Below are positions 12,513 to 24,461 of a DNA stretch of 64,000 bases, piece by piece. A program made the translations under genes and the position numbers. Under the pieces are notes generated by a model that was not told the origin of the DNA, searched no databases, and worked only from the letters and a program-made list of their open reading frames with translations. The DNA comes from Lucifuga dentata (Eukaryota; Chordata; Actinopteri; Ophidiiformes; Bythitidae): the NCBI GenBank assembly GCA_014773175.1, contig VXCM01000479.1, positions 248,001-312,000 on the forward strand, in the 5' to 3' direction. The first letter of the stretch is position 1. Each line of letters starts with the position of its first letter.

Positions 12513-12689
12513 AATATACATGGTATACCCTCACTGTTTAATGAGCCCCAAGATCACAAAAACTTAGCACATGTAAAGGCATCTAATTTAACTGAAACTG
12601 GTTGCTTTCCCTGTTGCAAACACAGAAGGACATACATACAATTTTGGTGACCACATTTGAACAGGATAAATAAATTATAGTAAAAGAGA

Positions 12690-13165
12690 GGGTGTGGACT
12701 TAAGGTCCATGTCTTAGACTTGACTTGGACAGGAGACACAAATTTGCTGATTTTAGACTCCACTTAATCAAAAAAAGACTTGCAACTCAACTTTGACACC
12801 ACTGACTTGTGGCCTCACTTAAACTTGAACTTTTTGAGTCAGAAAGACTTTGATATGTTACCCAAACCAAAGACTAAAAAATTGTACAATACAATAAAAT
12901 TTAAGTTTTTATAATATCTATGTGTAATTTAATCAAATTGCATGGTTTGTCTGAAAGTAATACCTCCTATTTAAAAATAAGAAAAAAAAAACTGTTAGTG
13001 TAAATCGAAGATACAAATTATTACCCTGGCATTAAATTTGATATAGAGCATAATGTAACTTCTTTAGGAATCAAAAGTCAAACTTTAGCACTTGTATCTT
13101 GACTTGTGACTTTGTCTTGACTTGGGATGTGTCTTGGAAAACAATGACTTGATTCCACCTCCTGA
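12690..13165. repeat. Degenerate GACTTG-rich interspersed repeat
   Basis: Many short GACTTG, ACTTGAC and CTTGACTTG words at both ends of a 470-bp block. This looks like a decayed dispersed element; the family is not identified. Confidence 0.45.
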
Positions 13166-14202
13166 TGGGATCAGTGGACAGATACGTGCGAGGTTTCAAT
13201 AATGTCCAATCACATCAGTCACTCTCATCCCCTTTAAAAACAGAAGACAATTTAATGAGCTGGGACATGTGTCAAACCATGTGCCTTGAAGGGCAGAGAA
13301 GGTGCAGGTTTTCAATTCAACTAAAAAAAGAAAAAAAAGAAAAATAAAACACCAACTGATTTCAATGATCAGCACTCCCTCAATCAGAGAGAGGAAGAGC
13401 TAATCAGTGAACTCAGTTGCAGAGGGTTTGATTGAGCTAGAATTTGCAGCATTTTGGGCCTGCAAGGACTTGGTTTTCATACCTATAGTATGAGCTAGGA
13501 GGATAGCCAAGAGTTGAATTTCATGTTCCAATTTCCATAAAGAGAAATTTGTAATAATATGAAAGTATGCTTTGTGTCCAGATAGTTGTTTTCTTCAGTA
13601 TGGCCAAACTGATTGCTATGTGCATTGATGGTAAAATAATCCTGGAAAAGATACAGCCATGTGTTTACTGTTGCTCTTCCCTGGTGTCATTTGCCTGTAA
13701 TAGAGCAAAAATCTACAGGTGTATTTGAGATTCGAGTAAAATATGAGCCTACAAGGAGACAGTGGTATATTCATAATTAATGTGGACCTTTCGCAGAGAG
13801 CAGTGTGGGATTTCAGGAAGGATCTTATCTCACTATGAAAATGTCCTGCTTTAGCTTGTATTCACTTTTTAATTGGACAGCAAAAATAATTTTATTTATA
13901 TTCCTATTATATTTATTATTTAATTATAATATCTAATATAGTTTTTAATGAAATGTGGTGAAATGCCAGCGCTCTTGTAACCCCACATTTCTGCATATCT
14001 CATATAATTTGCTCGTGGATAGTGATAGTCATGGTTTTTATACAGACACTGCTACTGCAGCTAATCACAATCCTTGTGTGTATGCCAGTTTGCAACCTTG
14101 AGCTAATTTTCACCATCCCAGATATTGTTGTGACTTTACTTTAACTGTCTCAGCATTCTGTTCTTTCCGTAATCTTTTTGAAATGCTAATTCTCTCTGCT
14201 AG

Positions 14203-14316
14203 ATATCACATGTGGCTCATCAGAATCGATGTGTAAAGATGGGAGCTGTGTGCCGAGCTCAGCCTGGTGTAACCAGGTCATTGACTGTGCCGATGCTTCA
14301 GATGAAAAACACTGCA
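14203..14316 (+). CDS. lrp1b: lrp1b exon W7, LA repeat 3 (core Phe replaced)
   Basis: Acceptor TGCTAG, donor GTAAGT. The repeat reads TCGSSESMCKDGSCV then CNQVIDCADASDEKHC. All six cysteines and the Ca box are present, but the aromatic residue normally two before the second Cys is Ser here, whereas human LRP1B has Phe as I recall it. Confidence 0.94.
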
Positions 14317-14456
14317 GTAAGTCCTTCATCCTGCACTTAGTCTAACACATCATTTGGATTCCGTGATTTAGATCAGATACTGTCCCGCCTCACACCTCCA
14401 GCCCCCCACTGCCACCGTGACTGACAATTATTCTGGTGCTGTCTTTTTGTATTCAG

Positions 14457-14606
14457 ACCACACAGACTGCTCTCATTTTTACAAGCTGGGGGTAAAAGAA
14501 AGAGATTTCATCAGCTGTAACTCCACTTCGCTCTGCATCCACCCCTCATGGATATGTGATGGAGCAAATGACTGCGGAGACTATGCCGACGAGACCAAAT
14601 GTCAGG
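14457..14606 (+). CDS. lrp1b: lrp1b exon W8, long LA repeat 4
   Basis: Acceptor TATTCAG, donor GTGAGC. The repeat is longer than its neighbours because of an extended first loop ([17 protein letters not shown]), a feature also present in LRP1 and LRP1B at this position. It ends [16 protein letters not shown], with Ala in place of Ser in the SDE motif. An NST sequon is present. Confidence 0.95.
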
Positions 14607-15400
14607 GTGAGCGCCCCCACTGCCTTCCCCACATGCTGACAGACATTTCTTTGTACTGAAAAATAAATTGCTCATAGTTGTACATTTACAGGGACTGCCC
14701 ATTAGATCAGATGTGAAACTTTTGGTGCCTAATTGTACTCTTTAAAGGGGACATATCAAACTTTTAGTTGTGTCCTCGTTGTGTGTATACTGTATGTGTA
14801 TGTGATGAGCATTGTTGAAGTTGAAAAAAATATAGAAATGCATTCAGTCAGACAAACACATAGGTCCAAAACTTCCCTGAAAGCTTTATTTTTGATTAGT
14901 CCTTTATTTGTGTCAGTCAGTCTGCAAAGCAGTGCAACAGCAAAGAAGAATAGAAGTGGCTCAGTGTGCTTTTGCAGATTAAAGCATTGCAAAGGTTTAA
15001 AAATAGATGCTACATTAAAATAAGAACATGGAAATTAGGATAATATGCCACCTTTAAGGTGCAAATGTGCAGATAAATGTACTATATTATAGTACTATTT
15101 TATAACTGGATCTGTACTTAGAGTACAATGCATTACCATTCAAAAGGCACAATTCTGCTTTTTAGAGTGTACACACACACGCCCATACTTTACACACAAA
15201 TAGACACATACATTTTGTGTGCATATTCACAGGGAATATTGAGGGAGCAAGCTTCAATTATAAAAGACTTAATGCAGATCTCAATTTCCTGGGTGATTAT
15301 AACAGCAGAGTAAGAGATTCAGAGAGAGCTTAGGCAAAGATAATGACCTCAATCATTGCTAATGCCCAGAGGACTGACTTCATTTTGTTGTTTGTCCCAG
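14607..15400. other. Intron 8
   Basis: 0.8 kb, of which 316 bp is the family B element (14742-15057). The rest shows nothing recognisable. Confidence 0.8.
14742..15057. mobile_element. TTAA-flanked MITE, family B
   Basis: TTAA at 14742-14745 and 15054-15057. Inner ends are AGGGGACATATC and the complement of AGGTGGCATATTATC. Its interior (about 14835-14910) matches the interior of 5801-6308, confirming a shared family. No open frame of transposase size. Confidence 0.7.
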
Positions 15401-15523
15401 TTTCCCATGGGCAGAAGTGCAAGGAAGGACACTTTGCTTGTCCAAGTGGGAACTGCATCTCTAGCGTGTGGCTGTGTGATGGCCAAAAAGACTGTGAGGA
15501 TGGAGCAGATGAATTCCAATGTG
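15401..15523 (+). CDS. lrp1b: lrp1b exon W9, LA repeat 5
   Basis: Acceptor GTCCCAG, donor GTAAGC. The repeat reads [15 protein letters not shown] then [16 protein letters not shown]. Six Cys are present; the box has ADE instead of SDE. The next intron, 5 kb, is one of the longest in the window and carries the hAT-like element. Confidence 0.95.
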
Positions 15524-18500
15524 GTAAGCCTGTAAATTTCACCAGACACANTTTTTTTTTTTTTTTTTAAGCAGAGAAATATAATAGGAACTAAACATAA
15601 TGCCATTGGCCAATTGAAGGATATAGGATATATTTATTTTGATTTGACAAAAACAATTTGTTGTAATGTTTTTATCATTTAAATAGATCCAGGCCAATAA
15701 ACATTTCATTCCCCATATGAGGAGGAGACAAAAGGAGAGGAGATAATTGTTTATCTTGTCATACAGTGATTTATCTAAACTTTGTCTAAACTCCTCCTTG
15801 CTGAAGGTTAGCATGTATGTGCTCAATATGCTCTGTCTAAGAAGAGTCATCTCAATAATCCAGGTAGTAAGATGTAGTGGACAGTAGTGCAATCACTGGA
15901 CTGGAAAGCATGCACTCCATTCTCCTTTCAAAAATCTGGAAGTAGCACATCTTCTTTACATGATGTAAAGCAATATGTGGTTTTACACACATCACTGGAA
16001 GTCAAATTCAGCTTCTGTTGCCATAGTGTTGTTTGGTATATGGGCAAAATGATAAGTATGATTCGGGACATATGCCTATTCCGTCTTTGTTCCATGTTAC
16101 TTTATCACAGCATATTAAATTCTTCCAATTTATATTCTCTTGCTCCCAGTCCCAGATATTTTTGATAAATCATCATCAAGAGATTTTGCCCATGACTTTT
16201 GTTGATATATATTTTGATTTTGTTGAAATTTGTCTGTATAAAACCAAACTGAATAGAGGGGTACAAGTAACAATTAATTCACTGATTCAGACCAGTGCAA
16301 ACAGACTACATTTTCAAACAACTTATGACTGTTTAAAGACACAATATTTTCTCCTTCTCCTTCTCTCTTTCAATTAGCATATGCTTCCAGTGCAAAACTT
16401 AATCAATGAGCCATTGGTCTGTGCAAACGGATGTAGAAGATGTTCACTGCAAAGTAGTGGCATCTGAAAGATTACACATTACCATGCCTCTCCCATTCTT
16501 TCCTCACCAGAGGCAGCAAGAACATTCTCACCCATGGCTTTGATCCTTGCTAATGTATGCATAATTTAGCATGACAAAGTAAATGTCTCTCCAATTAGAT
16601 AGGAAGGCCATAATTAAGTCATGGTAAAAATAAGTTTAATATGCCCTCAAAACCAACAGCTTGCTCATGTACTTACTCACGTGTCATTGTTGTCGACATC
16701 AAAGCAGAACGCAGAGGATAGTTTAATGTTGGTGACGTGAGTCGCCCTGGTTCTGAGCTGCATCATGCACACATAGACAAGTTAATTAGAAGTGATGGGT
16801 CACACATGCTACCTGTATTTAAGCTGTCAGTTTGTTGTTGCATCTAGCCTGCAGTCTGTATGGGCTAATGTATTAAAAGCTTAGAAGCTGTGAAGCAGTC
16901 AGCTGTTGGTCCTGTCACCTGAGTGCAGACCTGTAGGACAATCTCACTGAATCCTCTCTCAGGTAACAGAGATGTAACTTTTGTAATTTGCAGCAATTGG
17001 ACCAAACGGATTCCATCCCTCCCACACACACACGCATTTTGTTTTTGTTTGGTTTTTTTGTTTTTCTTTATTGCCTCCTGAAAGAGAGTTGTTTTCACCT
17101 GTGTTTGTCCATTTGTTTGTCTTTCTGACATCATCAGGATTTCAGTAAAGTTTTGTAGATGGGTGGGACTTCGATCAAGAAGAGTTGATTGGACTTTGAG
17201 TCAGATCTGGATTCTGATTTGGATCCTGGATTTTTTTTTCCTCTTTCTTTAACATTTCAAGATAGAGTATTTGTTTGACATGTTTGCCTATTTCTTGAAA
17301 ACTAAGACACTATTCTAAATGAAAAACATCACACATGTATATCCTATGATGGACTATCAACAGGTGTAATTTAGGCCAGGCCCAGACCTTGATCCAGATT
17401 TGGTGGATTAAAATATATGCTGGGATGGGGGAGTCACATTTATGGTGTGGCTGTACTTTAACAAATAAACAACTAAACATGCAACTATCACCAATGTATA
17501 GCTGAGATGATGGCGATTCAGGAGCATGAAACAGTTTTGGGATGTTTTCGTAGATCCAGGAGATGATGTCTGCAATACAGTTGTACAATGAATTTGCATG
17601 ATAAATCTAATTTCAAGGTAAGTATTGTAAAATATTCATAAAAAATTTATTCATAAAATTTAAAAAAAAGCACATTAGAGGTCTGTTGGGCCTTGGATGA
17701 ATAAACTCAGACTGAAATCTAGTTTCATATGATTCATTCTGCCTTCAAACTAGAGAGATTCTAGCAGTTTAGGACTCATTACATCACTATGTACAATAGA
17801 TATAAAAAAAAATGTTTTAAAGGTATTTGTGAAAATAAAACATGACCATAAAATTAATATCTTCATCTGGTCTTTGTAGATGAAAGTCTTTTACTTTGCA
17901 GGTTTAATCTTTGTATGTAATTAACCAGCACCTTTGTTCACATTTCATAGGAGGGCTGCTCAGTGCATTCAAGTTTCATTATTAATGCTTTTTTGATTTA
18001 TCTGATATATTTAGTAAATTGGCCACAAATGTTGTTAGATTGCTGTATAGCCCATGAACCTCATTTCTATCTCTTTATCAAAGAATGTCATTTGTGCCTG
18101 TGAAATGATAACATCCAGTTTTTGAAATGTGCTTCCATCAGAACTGATATGAATTATGCCACATTTCTTTGAGAAGTACTGAATCGCCCTTTCGGTACAA
18201 ATAGACAATACTCCCATTCCTCTGAGTTAATTATCATATAAAAAGCTTCAGTCACTGATAATCTGACTGCAGAGGCACAGTGGTTTGACAAAAATGTCAT
18301 TACGTCTCAGAAATCCAAATTCCACATCTGATTAGTCAAATGCTCATTTGTCACATCATAATGCATAATATTCTTTTCTTCTGAGCGAAAAATTGTTGAA
18401 AATGAGAGGCATGAAAGGTTTCCTTTGATACCTTTAATGTCCTCTATGTGCTCTGCTCTTTTGTGATCTACTTGAAGTAGCTGCATTTGAAATGCAAATT

Positions 18501-19100
18501 TAGTAACATGTACATAAAGTCTGAATAATCATAATTTTCAAATTGAGCTATTTCATGTTTATCTCATCTTCATATCAGAGTTCATAAAGCTGGTGTGATG
18601 TACAAAGCCAGACAGGAAGCTAACAGCTCAGTGTGAAGCCACCTCACACATACCCACCCACCCTCATCACCACCACCTGTACCTCTAGTAGGATCCATAA
18701 TTCCTTGTACTGCGGTCTGACCTGGACTACACATCGCCCCTCCCTCCCCTCAGCATCTCATCAAAGCTCTGGCAGACTTTTCCAGACCTGACATCTGAGA
18801 GAAAGGGACCACAGAACGACTCCCTGGGGAGAGATTGTGACTCAGTGACACAAGCACAGCGACAGCAATGATTATGTATAAATCCAATCTCATCCCTCTC
18901 TCTTTTGCAGCTGTCCTTTTACAGTGATCAGCATAAGATCATTCAGTCGACTTGTGACTGTTTTCTGTTTCCTCTTATATGTTCCTTTGAAAATTAAACT
19001 TGAGGTACAGAAAATGGATAGATGGATGGATGAATTTTCTTTCTCTCTTGTATGTACATGGAGGTGGACAAAATATCAGAAATGCCTTTCAGCACTAGAA

Positions 19101-19160
19101 GGTGCTCATACCTCCATCAAGGCCAAACAAGCTTACACAAAGTATGTCTTGTTCTAATAA
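19101..19160 (-). repeat. Unidentified interspersed repeat, copy 2
   Basis: Reverse complement of the 4931-4990 type segment (AAGCTTGTTTGGCCTTGATG region). It ends about 40 bp before the hAT-like element. Confidence 0.55.
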
Positions 19161-19202
19161 TATTCTGACGTAAAGAGAAAGAACTGAGTGTTGTATTATT
19201 TG

Positions 19203-20045
19203 TAGGGCTGTGAATCACTAAAAACAATAACTAATTAAGCTCACAGTTTTCTGTAATTAATCACAATGTAATCGCAGAAACTTGCAAACTTGTAATTATT
19301 ATATATCAAATCACCAAATTAATGTAGAATCAATGCAAAGGAAGTATGTTTTAGATAACATTTGTTTAATGGCATTGTTTTTTTTTTTTTAACTTAAGAC
19401 TAGACTATAACCTGATTCATTTCCAACAAAAATTCTTCTGGAGCAAGTACATTCTTTGTACAGTACATTTTGTAATGTATCCATTGCGCTTATTTTCATG
19501 ATATTTTATTTTGGATTAACCTGAGTTAACCTAAGTTCAGAGAAGAAACTGTTAAAAGATATTTCATGTTATTCATGGCTTCAGCCACAAGTTGGTAACT
19601 GAATGTTCTTGTTGTAAGGAGAAGCTTCTTATTCTGAAAATATGATTTTGTTCAAGGGGAAGTTTGCCTTATTCTGAAAAGAACAACGCAATGCAGTAAA
19701 GCTAAAGTAAGACTAAAAGACTGAAGTTCTTTTTGTTGTTTATATGTTTTTGATTAATAAAACCAAATCTCAGTTAAAACGATACACTGGTCACCAACTG
19801 AGTTTGTGTGGTTTCAACAAGAGCCATCTGGTAAGTTTTTAAAGTAGAATTTGCCATCTAAAAGTCTTATCTTTTTCCTTCTGCATAATTAGCGCGCAAA
19901 TATAACATTAGCCACAGGAAGTGGGGGAAAAAAAGAAAACAGCATAGCCTCAAGAAGTGAAAAATAGGGATGTGTTAATTTTTTTAAACACCTTAAACAG
20001 TTCACATTAATAGCAAAAATGAACACGTTAATCTTCCCAGCCCTA
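19203..20045. mobile_element. hAT-like non-autonomous DNA transposon
   Basis: 843 bp starting TAGGGCTGTGAA and ending with the complement TTCCCAGCCCTA. It is flanked on both sides by the identical 8-bp word ATTATTTG (19195-19202 and 20046-20053), the target duplication length of hAT elements. The TAGGGCTG end is also hAT-like. No transposase frame is present. Confidence 0.8.
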
Positions 20046-20521
20046 ATTATTTGTCATAAGAAATGCTAGTTTTTAAAATTTATCTGGATTTGACCAAATT
20101 AAAATCATTTTAAAAATTCCCGGACTTGCCCCTTGAATGCCAATACCAAAATTTAATGGGTCATTCCTTGGTCCAAGTTTCATCAAAATCATTCATAACT
20201 TTTGTTGTTGTTAATCCTTCTAATAAATAAACAAACTCATGTGAAAACATACAAATGCAGTCCAATACAACAACACTGGCTGCAGCCTCAAAAATTACCA
20301 TAGAATTGAATGTCTTCTATTACAGAAAAAAAAAAAAATACATGCACATTCTTTTGAGTCCCGCTAAGCAGAACAACTACAGAGGAAAACAAGAAAGCTA
20401 AAGGGCAAATTGTTGCCACTTGTGTTTTGATTAAAAAACACTTCTATAGGGTATTCCTCCATTGCTGTTTCCATGTGTTTGATTTATGGCATTGAAATTC
20501 CCTTTCCACTGCCTTCCGCAG

Positions 20522-20641
20522 ACTCGTCATGCTTGTGGAATCAGTTTGCCTGCTCAAAGAACAAGTGCATTGCCAAACAGTGGCTGTGTGACGGGGAGAA
20601 CGACTGCGAGGACGGCCTTGATGAGAGTGTGCAGATCTGTG
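20522..20641 (+). CDS. lrp1b: lrp1b exon W10, LA repeat 6
   Basis: Acceptor TTCCGCAG; the donor GTTAGT is less common but is the one the reading frame supports. The repeat reads [15 protein letters not shown] then [18 protein letters not shown]. The longer SVQIC tail after the acidic box matches the LDESDSIC form recalled for LRP1B. Confidence 0.94.
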
Positions 20642-21591
20642 GTTAGTGCCCTTTCAGATGTCATGAGGATTTTGCTGTTGGTATAGAGGGTCCCATCCAC
20701 TATACCATATTATATGCAACAGCACCATGTGTTCCTGCAGCTTAGCTAACAATGAATGGACAGAAATGAAACATTGTTAATGAGACAACAAATGAGACCG
20801 CAGGCGTTTCTGATGATTCGAGTGGGCACCGAGGCGAATAGATTTTTCATCACAGAGGCCCAAGAGGCACAGCTATTTCAATGGGTAAATGAGATGTGTC
20901 TGTAATGAATCCCACATAGAAAAAAAGAAGAATCCAACCACAATAAAAACAGAATAGCTGCTGTGAACATTGGTTTGTATAATTGGATTGTAATAGAGTG
21001 TCAGGAAAATATTAATGAAATAGCCCCGAGGTTTTTCCTGCTAAAAATAAGAGGTACATTGTATTTAATTGAACTGGTGTATTTACCTTTGTTTATAGTA
21101 CACTGCCCGTTTTATCCACTGGACTTTTTTTTTCTTTTTTTTGTTTTTTTTGTTTTTGTTTAAAGGACAGTTTTAAGATAAAGAGGAATATTGCTGACTT
21201 ACAAAATCGAAGTAGGTTTTTCTGACATAATAGCATAGACATAATAGTCATTATTTTGTCCATATACGGGGACTGCTGTATAATAAATTTGAGAGTTTGT
21301 AGATTCTTAAAGGCATATCAGTCAAATTGATAACCATAATTTTAATTTAGACATTTAGGCAAGAAATGGGGCATTTGAAATGGTTCAGTGAGAGTAGACA
21401 GTTCAGATTTAAGCTTGTTGTAGTTTTGTGAACATGTACCAAGACAGTAAAAACATAATGCATGTCAGCTCCTTCATTTCTTTTCATTTCAGCTGTAGAA
21501 TCCCTTGAACTATCTGTTCTCTGTGATGCATTCTGGCCCCCTGTATCTTTGGCTTTTGAAAGTAGAACACGTGCTTCTGTTGTCCCCTCAG
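20642..21591. other. Intron 10
   Basis: 0.95 kb of A+T-rich sequence with a T-rich tract near 21127-21163. Nothing else seen. Confidence 0.75.
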
Positions 21592-21720
21592 GCTTGGTGA
21601 CTTGTGCTCCAGGGCTGTTCAGCTGCCCCGGGTCCTATGCTTGTGTTCCCAAACGTTGGCTCTGTGATGGTGAGAGGGACTGTCCCGATGGAAGTGATGA
21701 GCTCTCTGCGGCTGGTTGTG
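21592..21720 (+). CDS. lrp1b: lrp1b exon W11, LA repeat 7
   Basis: Acceptor CCCCTCAG, donor GTAAGC. The repeat reads [16 protein letters not shown] then [19 protein letters not shown]. Six Cys and a canonical DGSDE box are present. The extra residues after SDE (LSAAGC) are shared with LRP1 and LRP1B at this position. Confidence 0.95.
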
Positions 21721-22062
21721 GTAAGCTCTGCCTTTTAATTCAACACCCTGAAAAGCTCACAACAATTAAAACTGTGTTATGTTGGATTTCATTAATAATT
21801 ATTTACCCTTAAATTTCAAATCATGTCGGCAAAGTATTGCAGCGTTCTCTGTGTTGTACTCATCCCACAAATCTGCTAAATCCTTCATTGTTTCTAATGT
21901 GATTCAAGTGTAAATAAATCACTGTAAAATAATAAGGAATCACAGAGAAACTGAGCATTTTTGACATGTTTGTTAATGATGATCTTATGCACAAATTTCA
22001 TAGCAAGTATGAAAGGAAAGGTCACACCGTAGCACCTCAACCCTTTTCTTTTCATGCATTAG

Positions 22063-22185
22063 CACCAAACAACACATGTGATGACAGCTCATTTCGCTGC
22101 TGGAACAAAGCATGCATCCCCCAGCGATTCGTCTGCGACCATGATGACGACTGTGGCGATGGCTCCGATGAGTCAGTGGAATGTG
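22063..22185 (+). CDS. lrp1b: lrp1b exon W12, LA repeat 8
   Basis: Acceptor GCATTAG, donor GTAAGT. The repeat begins [19 protein letters not shown] and ends [17 protein letters not shown]. It contains an NNT sequon and a very acidic CDHDDDC loop, as in human LRP1B. Confidence 0.95.
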
Positions 22186-23915
22186 GTAAGTAGATTTCTG
22201 TCCCTCTTGCTCTGCATGAATATGACTGCTTTTAAAGCTGCATTAGGCAAGTTCAAGAAAAGTAATTTCCAAGTATGGAGGTTACTGACCTTGTCTTACT
22301 TTTCTTACAGTCACTCTTTGCTCTCTACTTTTCTACGTTCTCTTTTCATAAGGCAGACATCCATGTTTAATAAGGAGGAGGGGTTCTACAAGCTAATAGA
22401 CCAAGGCCCCATTTCCTGATGCTGATAGTTCATAGAGGCTACAAGTGTCACGCATTTGTTAATCTTAGATCACTTCGAATAGTGTCTGAAGTTACAGCAC
22501 TTTTTGCAAACAACTCTTAAGATTAAGAACGCCCGTACAATGGATTTTATGATCATCTTAGCCTTAAGATGTTTTTGAGAAGTTCAGCCCAGGTGTTAAA
22601 AGGGATGACAACAATCAGATCTAATTAAGAACAATTAATTATATGTGAGAGAGAACTGAGCAATAAACTAACTCAGACTAATTAAAAAATAAAGATTAGA
22701 GTTGGAACTGATTAAACTGATTAAACAATAATGATTGTTAATCATTATTGTTAATTGTTAAGGGATCAAAAGTCAAAGTGGACATAATTGTGGGTCGATA
22801 CTCAAAACATATCCAAAACTAAACAATCATCAGTCTTTGCTCGGCGAGTTGGGGGTCAGCAGCTGTGGCTCACCTTATTGACAGTGCTGACATTGAAACT
22901 TAAAAGGAATTTGGAGGACGCATTTTCATGTGTTTACTGCTTTGACTGGACCTTAGCTAGTGTTCAGTGTCAAAGTAATTCAGTTAGAATTAAGAGATAC
23001 AAAAAAGTTCAGAATGAATAAAATGAACTCTTAAGGAAGCAAATTACCTTTTTTTCTTAAAAATATGACTAATAAGACTTAATTACTCTGAAATTATATT
23101 ACCTGTTCAAAGTGACGTTCCTCATGAAATCAAATTTGGAAAGTGCTTTCCTGCTATTAACCAGAGCTGACAGCAGAGCTTTATTTGGGCAAACATATTG
23201 AGCATGTACACTCAGCTCAAAAACAAATATGAACCCAAGAAATACTTAAAAAAAACACCAAAAAATAAAAAGGGGAAAAAAAAGAAAAGAAAAGCAAAAA
23301 TAGGTACTGTACTTTAAATATATGCATGATGACAAAACAGATTGAGGAGTATGGATTATGTATGATTTGGGATGGGGTAAAATTAGGTATTGCATTTGCA
23401 CACAAGTGTGTATATGTTTGTATAAGTTATGTGTTTGTGGATGTTGCTGCTGAAAAGATATCAAAAATAGCTCTAACATATTAAATATCTATAATCCTAG
23501 GCATGTTCTATGGCCCCCATCCAGTTGTGGGCCCCCTAATTGAAGTCAGACGAGTCTATTCAGATTTATTCAAAAAGAGATCTTAGGATGAATTCTCTGT
23601 TGCCTCTCTGTTGTTTCAGTTTGTGATGAAAACTGATGAAACGGGTGTATCTATACACAAAAGTATTGGCCAATGAGGTTTTAAACATCATTACACCACT
23701 AGCTGGCCTGATTTGTTGATCAGCCATGTTTCTGTTTATGAGTTTAGGTGCTTCAATGGAACATGATCAGTGCTCATAAGAAATCTTGCCTAGTGCAGAT
23801 TTATTTCTTGCAGTTCACTCAATTAATTCTGCCAAAATTGAACCCTACCCAGAAGGGATGTCATTGCCGGTTGGAGTATAATTTGAAGACACAGTTGGTA
23901 CCTCTCGTTCTTCAG
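22186..23915. other. Intron 12
   Basis: 1.7 kb. It contains a perfect 12-bp hairpin (22725-22751) and an A-rich tract (23245-23300). No gene recognised. Confidence 0.75.
22725..22751. repeat. Perfect 12-bp inverted repeat
   Basis: ACAATAATGATT, spacer GTT, AATCATTATTGT. It lies within TTAA/ATTAA-rich sequence. Confidence 0.85.
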
Positions 23916-24056
23916 TCTATCGCTCCTGTGGATCAGAGGAGTTTCGCTGTGGGGACGGCCGCTGTCTTCTCAGCTCACAGTGGGAGTGTGATGGCTACGC
24001 AGACTGTCCCGACCACTCAGACGAACTGCCGCTGAACCTCAAATGTCTGGCCGCAG
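23916..24056 (+). CDS. lrp1b: lrp1b exon W13, LA repeat 9
   Basis: Acceptor TTCTTCAG, donor GTAAGA. The repeat reads [19 protein letters not shown] then [20 protein letters not shown]. The residues LSSQWEC and the long tail after SDE match LRP1 and LRP1B. Phase 1 is kept at both ends. Confidence 0.95.
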
Positions 24057-24273
24057 GTAAGACTGCTGTTTGGCTCTCAGCTGGAATCTCTTCATCAGTG
24101 ACATCTGCCGCACTGTGTTCCCAGGAAACTGCGGAGACATATGGCAGAAACCAAAGGGAGGACAGCAGTGAATTCCTGAATGGAATTAATTTGTTGAGTC
24201 GGGAACAATTTTGCTACTTTGTTGAGGAATTACACAGCGTTTCGCTCTTGACAGCCGTGTATTGCTCTTTCAG

Positions 24274-24461
24274 GAAGTCTGTGCAATGGCTCCTTCTTCA
24301 TGTGCTCCAATGGCCGCTGCATTTCTGAGGGGACTCTCTGTGATGGAAGAGATGACTGTGGAGACCACTCAGACGAGAGGAATTGCAATGTGAATGAGTG
24401 CCTGAACCGCAGAGTCAGTGGGTGCACGCAGGACTGCCAAGATCTTCCTGTGGGATACAAG
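24274..24461 (+). CDS. lrp1b: lrp1b exon W14, LA repeat 10 plus start of EGF-like module
   Basis: Acceptor CTTTCAG, donor GTAGTG. The first half is the last LA repeat of this cluster ([15 protein letters not shown], then [16 protein letters not shown]) with an NGS sequon. The second half starts an EGF module, [18 protein letters not shown], that continues in W15. The downstream junction is phase 0, after GYK. Confidence 0.95.

Larger units (their letters stand above)
12341..14202. other. Intron 6
   Basis: 1.9 kb. It includes an AT-rich palindromic stretch (12438-12512) and a zone rich in GACTTG-type words (about 12690-13165). The remainder is plain A+T-rich sequence. Confidence 0.7.
15524..20521. 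other. Intron 9
   Basis: 5.0 kb. It contains a poly-T run with an N (15551), one inverted dispersed-repeat copy (19101-19160) and a hAT-like element (19203-20045). No coding region recognised. Confidence 0.75.
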
